From Olsenella uli (GTDB lineage: Bacteria > Actinomycetota > Coriobacteriia > Coriobacteriales > Atopobiaceae): a stretch of DNA of 64,000 bases. Both the position numbers and the translations under genes were made by a program. Under the pieces are notes generated by a model. The model did no database searches. It was not told the DNA's origin and saw only the letters and a list, made by a program, of their open reading frames with translations. This document shows positions 50,968 to 57,819 of the stretch, in pieces (positions within the stretch are counted from its first letter, which is position 1; each line of letters opens with the position of its first letter). The stretch spans positions 86,045 through 150,044 of the forward strand of contig NZ_CAAKON010000021.1 of the NCBI RefSeq assembly GCF_901212655.1, read 5' to 3'.

Positions 50968-51870
50968 CTAGTTGGCGGCCATGAGGGCTTCGACCTCGTC
51001 GCGGCGGGCGAGATGGTCGGAGAAGGCGCTGGCGCTACCGGCGGCGAGGCCCATCTTGAAGGCGGTCTCGTAGGAGCCGGTCTCGATGAGGCCAGCCAGG
51101 AAGCCCGCCACGGAGGAGTCGCCGGCGCCCACGGAGTTCACCACGGTGCCCTTGGCGGCCGGGCTCTGGAAGACCGAGCCGTCGTCGCCCACGAAGACGC
51201 CGCCCTCGCCCGCCATGGAGACGAGCACGTTCTGGGCACCCCTCTCCTGGAGCTTCTTGGCGTACGGAATGACTTCGTCGCGCGTCTTGAGCTCGACGCC
51301 AAAGATCTCGCCCAGCTCGAAGTTGTTGGGCTTGACGAGGAACGGGCGCAGCGGCAGCACCTTTGTGAGCAGGTCGCGCTCGGCGTCGACCACGATGCGG
51401 ACGCCACGGCCGGCCAGGCGCTCCATGATTCGCTCGTACATGTCGCCGGGCAGCGTGTTGGGCACCGAGCCCGAGATGACGAGCGTGTCACCCTCGCCGA
51501 GGGCATCGAGCTTGGCGTAGAGCTCCTTGATGTTGGCCTCGGTGATCTTGGGACCCTGACCGTTGAGCTCGGTCTCCTCGTTGGACTTGATCTTGGCGTT
51601 GATGCGGCTCATGCCCTCGTCCACCTGGATGAAGTCCGCGTCAACGCCGCCCTCGGAGACGAGGCGGGCAATCTCGGCGCCGGTGAAGCCGGCAAGGAAG
51701 CCCAGCGCGCGGCTCTTGTGGCCCAGGTTGCCGAGAACGATGGACACGTTGATGCCCTTGCCGCCCGGCAGCGCCTGCTCGTAGGTGGTGCGGTTGATGA
51801 CGCCGAGGCGCATGTCGTCAACGCGCACGATGTAGTCGATTGACGGGTTGAACGTGACGGTGCAGATCAT
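50968..51870 (-). CDS. fruK: 1-phosphofructokinase
   Basis: A 300-residue PfkB-family kinase that converts fructose-1-phosphate to the 1,6-bisphosphate. It starts MICTVTFNPSIDYIV, has LPGGKGINVS near 36 and the catalytic loop NSVGAGDSSVAGFLAG near 243-258. Its ATG overlaps the stop of the DeoR regulator (ATGA). In the same operon fruA supplies its substrate. Confidence 0.96.
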   Translation of the reverse strand: MICTVTFNPSIDYIVRVDDMRLGVINRTTYEQALPGGKGINVSIVLGNLGHKSRALGFLAGFTGAEIARLVSEGGVDADFIQVDEGMSRINAKIKSNEETELNGQGPKITEANIKELYAKLDALGEGDTLVISGSVPNTLPGDMYERIMERLAGRGVRIVVDAERDLLTKVLPLRPFLVKPNNFELGEIFGVELKTRDEVIPYAKKLQERGAQNVLVSMAGEGGVFVGDDGSVFQSPAAKGTVVNSVGAGDSSVAGFLAGLIETGSYETAFKMGLAAGSASAFSDHLARRDEVEALMAAN

Positions 51871-52613
51871 TTCCCTACCTCCATGATGTTCTCGAAGGCC
51901 TCGAAGGCGCGCGGCCTGTAATCAGTGAGGATGGTGGCATCGGTGAAGTCGGCGAAGGTGACCGGCGCTATGCGATCGAACTTGCTGGCGTCGGCGAGGA
52001 CGAAGCGACGGTCGCAGCGCGCCATGGAGAGGCGCTTGACCATGGCCTCGCTGCGATCCGGGGTGGTGAGGCCCCGCTCGGCGGAGATACCGTTGGTGCC
52101 CCAGAAGCCGATGGTGAAGTTCATGCGCTCAAGACACTCAAGCGCCTCGGGGCCTACGAGCGCCTCGGTGACGCCCTTGAGCTCGCCCCCGATGACCACA
52201 ACCCGCATGCCGCGAGAGACGAGCTTCAACGCGTGGGAGACGGAGCCGGTGACGTAGGAGGCGCGAACCTCGCCGAGGCAGTCGATGAGCCCGTCGGTGG
52301 TGGAGCCGGCGTCGATGTAGACGAAGTCGTCCGGCGAGATGAGCGAGGCGGCATACTCGGCGATAAGGCGCTTCTCGGAGATGTTGAGCGAGTAGCGCTC
52401 GGCCACGTCCACGTCTCGCGTGACGTGGACCTTCTCGACGCTCGTGGCGCCTCCGTGCACCTTCACGAGCTTGCGCGCGGCGTCGAGCTTCTCGAGGTCA
52501 CGGCGAATCGTGGATTCGGAGATGCCCAGGGTCTCGGCAAGGTCCGGCACGGTGGCGCTGCCGTTTTCCGAGACCATCTCGACGATCTTTGCATGGCGGT
52601 CCTCAGCGAGCAC
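51867..52613 (-). CDS. DeoR-family regulator of the fru operon
   Basis: A 248-residue repressor: HTH at about 20-45 (TVPDLAETLGISESTIRRDL) and a C-terminal sugar-phosphate sensor domain (DAGSTTDGLIDCL, VIGGELKGVTEALVGP, DASKFDRIAP). The start is GTG at 52613, preceded by GAGGAGG at good spacing; the reading frame is open upstream to about 52937 but without sites. It overlaps fruK by four bases. Fructose-1-phosphate is the expected inducer (family knowledge). Confidence 0.93.
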   Translation of the reverse strand: MLAEDRHAKIVEMVSENGSATVPDLAETLGISESTIRRDLEKLDAARKLVKVHGGATSVEKVHVTRDVDVAERYSLNISEKRLIAEYAASLISPDDFVYIDAGSTTDGLIDCLGEVRASYVTGSVSHALKLVSRGMRVVVIGGELKGVTEALVGPEALECLERMNFTIGFWGTNGISAERGLTTPDRSEAMVKRLSMARCDRRFVLADASKFDRIAPVTFADFTDATILTDYRPRAFEAFENIMEVGK

Positions 52614-52661
52614 GTGTGCCTCCTCAATGATGCTCGGTCCTTTCGCTGCGAGCGTGAGTAT

Positions 52662-52677
52662 CGCGCAAATTTGCGCG
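52662..52677. promoter_or_regulatory. 16-bp perfect palindrome before the fru operon (candidate operator)
   Basis: CGCGCAAATTTGCGCG lies 49-64 bases upstream of the regulator start and is immediately followed on the minus strand by GATACT, a possible -10. Additional TGCGCAAA-like half-sites occur near 52755-52763. It is a natural candidate for the DeoR-type repressor site. Confidence 0.55.
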
Positions 52678-52784
52678 TTCGTGCGCGTCTTTGCGTACTC
52701 TTGAACGTAAGTGGTGGATTTCGCCCGGTGAACGGTAGGGGCCGTGCGCGATTCTGCGCAAAATGGGGCGAGGGATGACTCCCC

Positions 52785-52860
52785 CGCCCCTTCGGACGAA
52801 ACCACGAGCGCAATCACGATGCCCGCGCGCGCAGTGGCTCCCTGCCCCTTTGGACGAAAC
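52785..52860. repeat. 18-bp imperfect direct repeat
   Basis: CGCCCCTTCGGACGAAAC (52785-52802) and TGCCCCTTTGGACGAAAC (52843-52860) are 58 bases apart in the gap between the fru operon and the P-type ATPase relic. The gap (52614-53006) shows no gene. Confidence 0.6.
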
Positions 52861-53006
52861 GCGCCTGCGTCTGCCACAAAGATGCGGGCCGCCGAACAGG
52901 GAGCCTCTGCCGCGCACCTCGCCCGCAAGAAAGCCACGGTCTCGCGGGGCAGCGTCTGCCGCAGATGACTGCAGCAGGTGGCTGCCGCAGGCGGCTTGCG
53001 CCTCTC

Positions 53007-54096
53007 CTAGCGGCGAGCCAGACGCAGCCCAAGCTTGGCGAGCTCGGCGAGCGCCACCACCGAGGCCGCGAGCGCAAAGAGGCGCGCCCAGAGCTCGGCC
53101 GGGAGCGGCACCGTGCCAAAGAAGGCGCCGGCGCACTGCACCATCACCACCTGCAGCACAAAGGTGAGGCCCAGCACGACGGACACGAACACCACGATGA
53201 CGCTCGCCACGTTGACCGTGAGCTGAAAGCTGATGAAGCGCTTGAAGTTCTCGTAGACGCCGCGACCCCAGCGGATGGCCTTGAGGGTGGTGGAGAAGGA
53301 GTCGTCCAGCAAAACGATGTCGCGGGCTTCCACGGCAACATGAGTCTCGTCAATGATGTCCAGCTCGACGGCGATGGCCGTGGCCGTAACGATGTTGTCT
53401 CCCGTGAGTATCTTGAGCGAGATGCCGGCGCAGCGGCACTCGGAGATGGCGTCGAGGACGTCCGCACGCAGGGGGTCTGCGATGGCAACGAAGCCGTCGA
53501 GGGTCATCGCAGTCTCGAGCGCGTCGTGGGAGAGCCCCTCCGGCGTGCCACCCTCCACGTACTTGTGGGCAAAGCCGAGCGCGCGATAGGCGTGGGCCTG
53601 GGCGTCGGCGATGGCAGCCTCGGTCTTGGCGCGAAGCTCGGGCTTCATGGCGCACATCTCCAGCACGCATTCGGGCGAGCCCTTCACGAGCGCCAGCGCC
53701 TCCACACCCTCCCGCACGAGCGTGGTCATGTGCTTCTCGTCAGACGAGAACAGCCACACCCGCTCGACAGCGGCGGCGTTGCGCTCGAGACCGTACTCGA
53801 CGCCGGTCTGGGAGACAGCGGCGAGCAGACGACCGTCGGCAGGCACGTGGTCGCCGCTCGCGAGCTCCACGACGTCGCCCACGACGAGCTCCGTCTGGGA
53901 GATGACCTGCGCCTTACCCTCGCGGAGCACCCTCACCGTGACGTTGTCGTTGATGCGGCTCAGGCTTCTCGCGCGTGAGCTCGTTGGCCCCGTGAAGCTT
54001 GGCGGAGGCGCGCACCTCGCCGGGCGCGAGGCCCCGGGTGGCGTCGCAGCCAAGCTCGCGCAGCGCGTCATCGGCACTTGTCAGGTAGAACTTCAT
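53007..54096 (-). pseudogene. P-type cation ATPase with multiple internal deletions
   Basis: Fragments of a Ca2+/cation P-type ATPase are strung together. The start MKFYLTSADDALRELGCDAT with GEVRASAKLHGANELTRE is in one frame; after a frame change near 53960 the A-domain part VVGDVVELASGDHVPADGRLL follows, then the N-domain VKGSPECVLEMC and ISLKILTGDN, and then VLLDDSFSTTLKAIRWGRGVYENF. Missing are the first membrane helices, the TGES loop, the phosphorylated DKTGT segment and the TGDGVND hinge. Without DKTGT it cannot be an active pump. No adjacent gene explains its former role. Confidence 0.88.
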
Positions 54097-54254
54097 GGCA
54101 CCCCTACTCCATCGCTGCGTGCGCGGCGCCGCGGGTGCGACGACGGCGGACGAGGGACGTGCCGCGACGTAACGGCACGCCCTGCCTGTCCGCGGCCCAG
54201 ACGCGGTGCACGCCGCGACGGGCCGTGCGGGGACGGCCGCGCAAACCGCCCCCG

Positions 54255-54297
54255 CACAACGAAAGACCCCCACGCGGCACAAGCCACGCAGGGGTCT
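54255..54297 (-). terminator. Terminator-like hairpin upstream of the ATPase relic
   Basis: AGACCCC (54264-54270) pairs with GGGGTCT (54291-54297) with a CGCG/CGC inner helix; the minus strand continues TTTCGTTG. It might end the argF transcript or once terminated a lost gene. Confidence 0.6.
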
Positions 54298-54326
54298 CGA
54301 ACGCAAGCAAGACTCCATGCGCGGCA

Positions 54327-54353
54327 CGGGGCCTCCCAAAGCGGGAGGCCCCG
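54327..54353. other. Perfect 11-bp hairpin
   Basis: CGGGGCCTCCC and GGGAGGCCCCG flank a five-base loop. No T-tract follows on either strand. The region 54097-54796 otherwise contains no gene, only this, a terminator-like hairpin and the large element before 54768. Confidence 0.6.
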
Positions 54354-54653
54354 GTGGGCTCCACAACCTTGATCCGAGCGCATAGTTCGCGCGCTCGGCC
54401 TGGCTGCAGGCGCCCAAGCCACACATGAGTCTCGTATATTTAGGCATGCCAGACGCTCGCAGAGTTTCAATGCTCCGCAGGTCAGTATGTTGACAGGCCG
54501 CACCATAGGGTGCCAACTACTCCCTCAAGGGTATGTCAATCGGACGGCCGCTCTACACGAATCCCATCAGCGATGCAACAAGAAAAAACGAGTTGCAGGC
54601 CTCAAGCTGCGCGCCACTGAAAGGCCTCCGCCCGCATCGCTCCAACAAAGCAA

Positions 54654-54767
54654 GCGCCCCACCCCGACCTTGAACACGCGAGATTCCGCACGAGCCGAAG
54701 GTGACTAACTGTCACCTTCGCGCGAGTTCAGGTTTGCCTGAGCGCGTTCAAGGTCGAAGTGGGGCGC
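54654..54767 (-). ncRNA. Multi-hairpin element 3' of argF
   Basis: An outer stem GCGCCCCAC/GTGGGGCGC plus GACCTTGAAC/GTTCAAGGTC (54654-54675 with 54746-54767) encloses a 10-bp perfect hairpin CGAAGGTGAC/GTCACCTTCG (54696-54720) and a TCAGG/CCTGA hairpin (54728-54741). This gives a three-way-junction shape. The minus strand then reads TTGCTTTGTTGG. It starts 29 bases after the argF stop. It does not share the core of elements A and B. Confidence 0.55.
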
Positions 54768-54796
54768 CCTCGGGATACGCCAGCGCGACAGACCGG

Positions 54797-55831
54797 CTAC
54801 TCGTCCTTCAGCGTTGCGTACATGACCGCCTTGATGCTGTGCATGCGGTTCTCGGCCTCATCGAAGACCACCGAGCGCTCAGACTCGAAGACCTCGTCGG
54901 TGACCTCCATCTCGGCGAGGCCAAACTTCTCGTGCACGTCCTGGGCCGTGGTGGTGTTGAGGTCGTGAAAGCTCGGCAGGCAGTGCATGAAGACGGCGTC
55001 GTCAGCGGCCTTGGCCATGGCGGCGGCATTCACCTGGTACGGGGAGAGCAGCTTGATGCGCTCGGCCCAGAGGTCTGCGCTCTCGCCCATGGAGACCCAG
55101 ATGTCGGTGTAGACCACGTTGGCGCCGGCGAGGCCTTCGTCCACGTCCTCGGTGAGCAGGATGCTCGAGCCGTTCTCCGCCGCAATCTCCCGGCACTGCT
55201 CCACCAGCTCGGCGTGCGGCATCTGGGCGACCGGCCCGCAGGCGCAGAAGTCCATGCCGAGCTTGGCGCAGACCACCATGAGCGAGTCGCCCACGTTGTT
55301 GCCCGCGTCGCCCATGAAGGTGAGCTTGAGGCCCTTGAGGTGGCCGAAGCGCTCGAGCACGGTGAGCATGTCGGCAATCATCTGCGTGGGGTGAAACTCG
55401 GTGGTGAGGCCGTTCCAGACGGGCACGCCCGCCTTGTCGGCGATCTGCTCGACGATGGCCTGGCCAAAGCCGCGGTACTCAATGCCGTCGTACATGCGGC
55501 CAAGCACGCGGGCCGTGTCCTCGATGGACTCCTTCTTGCCCATCTGCGAGCTCTTGGGGTCCAGGTACGTGACGCCCATGCCCAGGTCCATGGCGCCCAC
55601 CTCGAAGCTGCAGCGCGTGCGCGTGGAGGTCTTCTCAAAGAGCAGCACCACGTTCTTGCCGTGCAGCCAGTCATGGGCCTGCTTGGCCTTCTTCATGGCC
55701 TTGAGCTCAGCTGCGAGGTCAATGAGGTAGCGGATCTCGTCCGGTGTGAAGTCCAGGAGCTTGAGGAAGTTCCTGCCGGAGAGGTTGATGCCCTTGGCCG
55801 CGGCGGCCTCGTCTGCCTTCGTGTGGTTCAT
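54797..55831 (-). CDS. argF: Ornithine carbamoyltransferase (probably catabolic)
   Basis: A 344-residue OTC with carbamoyl-phosphate motif STRTR (69-73), HPTQ (147-150) and the ornithine-binding [13 protein letters not shown] (HCLP 283-286). Because arginine deiminase is encoded next to it on the same strand, it probably works as ArcB, splitting citrulline to ornithine and carbamoyl phosphate. A carbamate kinase and an arginine-ornithine antiporter are not in the window. It has its own strong promoter with a palindrome just downstream, so it is not strictly co-transcribed with arcA. Confidence 0.93.
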   Translation of the reverse strand: MNHTKADEAAAAKGINLSGRNFLKLLDFTPDEIRYLIDLAAELKAMKKAKQAHDWLHGKNVVLLFEKTSTRTRCSFEVGAMDLGMGVTYLDPKSSQMGKKESIEDTARVLGRMYDGIEYRGFGQAIVEQIADKAGVPVWNGLTTEFHPTQMIADMLTVLERFGHLKGLKLTFMGDAGNNVGDSLMVVCAKLGMDFCACGPVAQMPHAELVEQCREIAAENGSSILLTEDVDEGLAGANVVYTDIWVSMGESADLWAERIKLLSPYQVNAAAMAKAADDAVFMHCLPSFHDLNTTTAQDVHEKFGLAEMEVTDEVFESERSVVFDEAENRMHSIKAVMYATLKDE

Positions 55832-55927
55832 GGTGTGACCCTTCTCGCATGTCTACCGGGCCGCGCGGCACCCCGCTTGGGCTCAGCTTGTTTCACCCGT
55901 ATGCGTACTATTGTCGGTTCTATTCAT

Positions 55928-55953
55928 GTTCTTGCATAATATGCCGTAAGAAC
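55928..55953. promoter_or_regulatory. Candidate ArgR-type operator before argF
   Basis: The palindrome GTTCTTGCATAATATGC with CGTAAGAAC (55928-55953) has outer GTTCTT/AAGAAC and inner GCATA/TATGC arms, reminiscent of an ARG box. It covers roughly +6 to +31 of the argF promoter. No argR gene is in the window. Confidence 0.45.
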
Positions 55954-55965
55954 AACATCTTCGCG

Positions 55966-55994
55966 ATTATAGCGACGTCAAGATGCCGATTCAA
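55966..55994 (-). promoter_or_regulatory. argF promoter
   Basis: TTGAAT (55994-55989), 17 bases and a perfect TATAAT (55971-55966) on the minus strand. The predicted start is near 55959, giving a leader of about 128 nt to the ATG. Confidence 0.8.
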
Positions 55995-56064
55995 GCACCT
56001 TCAGGCCCAGCGCAATACCTGACGCGCTGCACGACGCGCCGCCCAGTGCAATGCCCAGCCGGCC

Positions 56065-57543
56065 CTACAGCCGGTCGCGGACGAAGGGCATGGACATGCA
56101 GCGCGGGCCGCCGCGTCCGCGCGAGAGCTCGGAGCTCGGAAGCACCACGAGCTCCAGGCCTGCGCGGGCGAGCGCCTCGTTGGTGGCGGTGTTGCGCTGG
56201 TAGACGCAGATGCGGCCTGGGGCGATCGCCAGCGTGTTCGAGCCGTCGTTCCACTGCTCGCGTGCGGCGGCGATTGGGTCTCCCCCGCCGCAGCGGATGA
56301 GCCGCACGCCATCGAGGCCCAAGATGCGCGCCAGCACGCGCGCGAGCGACACGTCGACCTCCTCCACCGCAAGCTCGCCCTCGTGGGCGCCACGTGAGAT
56401 GCGAAAGACCTGGAGCGTGCCGAGGACGCCCGGGTGGACGGTGAACTTGTCCACGTCAATCTGCGTAAGCACCGTGTCGAGGTGCATGAACGCCCGGCTC
56501 TCCGGAATGCGGAACGCCCAGACCTCCTCCACCGGGCACGCCTCGTCCCAGATGAGCCGCGCGGCGAGCGTGTCGATGGCGGCCGCCTCCGTGCGCTGGG
56601 ACAGGCCCACCGCAACGGCGCGCTCGCCCAGCACGAGGACGTCACCACCCTCCACATGGTAGGTGAGGTCTCGGTCATACCAGAGTGGCACCTGACGGTA
56701 CGCGGGATGGCACGCAAACAGGAAGCGGCCGTAGATGGTCTCGCGCCGGCGCGTGCGCTGATACATGCGGTTCAGACACACACCCGGGCCCACCACGCAG
56801 AACGGGTCCCGCGTGAAGTAGAGGTTGGGCATGGGGTCCACGATGAGCTCGGTGTCGGGCTCGGCCGCCTCGCCCACGAGCGAGGCCAGGGTCGTCGCGC
56901 CGGGCCGCCCCCAGAGCGCCCCGCCCCTGCCCTCGAGCGGCAGTTCCAGCTCGCGCTTGGAGATGCCCGCCATCGTCTTGAGCACGAGGTCATAGGGACT
57001 GGCGATGCCATCCAGGAGCTCGCGGATAGCGGCTAGGGCATAGCGGTCGTGCACGCCGCACTCGGCCAGAAACTGGCTCGTGAACTCCTGGCGCGCGCCC
57101 GGAACCGCCTCGAGGGCCTCTGCCACGAGGCGCTCGAGGTACAGCACCTCGACGCCCTCGCGACGCAGGAGCTCGGCAAAGCGGTCGTGCTCGGCCTGCG
57201 CCACCTCGAGGAAGGGGATGTCGTCGAACAGCAGGCGGCTGAGGTCGGACGGCACGAGGTTCAGAAGCTCCGCGCCCGGCCGGTGCAGGCACACACGACG
57301 CAGCCGTCCTATCTCGTTGGGAACGTCAAGCGGGAGGGCCCGGGAGCGGACGCTCCCGCCAGGGCGGCCGGCCTCGGGCACGGAGCCGAGCCCGTCATCC
57401 CCGGGCGCAGCGCCAAGCCCTCCGCCGTCGGGCGCAGCTCCGCCCCCGTCACCCCCTCGCGTGGAGCCCGGAATCACCATCCCCCGCCCATCGGGACGCA
57501 CCGCGGGCGCGGCGGGGCCAACGGATTCTCGTGTGTCAGACAT
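56065..57543 (-). CDS. arcA: Arginine deiminase with Gly-rich N-terminal extension
   Basis: A 492-residue arginine deiminase that converts arginine to citrulline and ammonia. Conserved parts: LRRVCLHRPGAEL, MPNLYFTRDPF, FMHLDTVLTQID, WNDGSNTLAIAPG and the nucleophile Cys482 in GGPRCMSMPF. The family length is about 410; here about 65 extra residues, mostly Gly/Pro/Ala/Asp (for example RGGDGGGAAPDGGG), precede the core. The GGGGAG site supports the ATG at 57543. The extension is predicted disordered and its role is unknown. Confidence 0.94.
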   Translation of the reverse strand: MSDTRESVGPAAPAVRPDGRGMVIPGSTRGGDGGGAAPDGGGLGAAPGDDGLGSVPEAGRPGGSVRSRALPLDVPNEIGRLRRVCLHRPGAELLNLVPSDLSRLLFDDIPFLEVAQAEHDRFAELLRREGVEVLYLERLVAEALEAVPGARQEFTSQFLAECGVHDRYALAAIRELLDGIASPYDLVLKTMAGISKRELELPLEGRGGALWGRPGATTLASLVGEAAEPDTELIVDPMPNLYFTRDPFCVVGPGVCLNRMYQRTRRRETIYGRFLFACHPAYRQVPLWYDRDLTYHVEGGDVLVLGERAVAVGLSQRTEAAAIDTLAARLIWDEACPVEEVWAFRIPESRAFMHLDTVLTQIDVDKFTVHPGVLGTLQVFRISRGAHEGELAVEEVDVSLARVLARILGLDGVRLIRCGGGDPIAAAREQWNDGSNTLAIAPGRICVYQRNTATNEALARAGLELVVLPSSELSRGRGGPRCMSMPFVRDRL

Positions 57544-57673
57544 GGCGCTCCCCACTCGACGGCTCTCGGACGACGGCAACAACCAGGCCATCTGCCCAAC
57601 GACCCTCGGGCGGCCACGACCCGCATGGCCGCCCACCCAGCTGCTCCCGGGCAACCACGACCGCGCGGCAGCC

Positions 57674-57687
57674 CTACATATATGTAG
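57674..57687. promoter_or_regulatory. Perfect 14-bp palindrome between arcA and ppk
   Basis: CTACATATATGTAG lies in the shared region of the divergent arcA and ppk genes, 131 bases before the arcA start and 133 before ppk. It is a candidate regulator-binding site. Nothing else in 57544-57819 is recognised. Confidence 0.5.
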
Positions 57688-57819
57688 TTAGTCTACGCCG
57701 CTATGCACTTCCTTACCGAACCGTTACAACATTGGAACGTGGACACCCTTCATACTGCCGATACTTATGGTTGGTACCATCGCACTACGTTTGGAAGAGA
57801 CGAAAGAGGACGCACCCAC

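Noticed and set aside
47555..50971. A very long open frame (over 1,100 codons) on the plus strand
   Set aside because: It is antisense to whiA, rapZ and fruA, all with strong family matches and ribosome sites. Long antisense frames are expected at this GC content.
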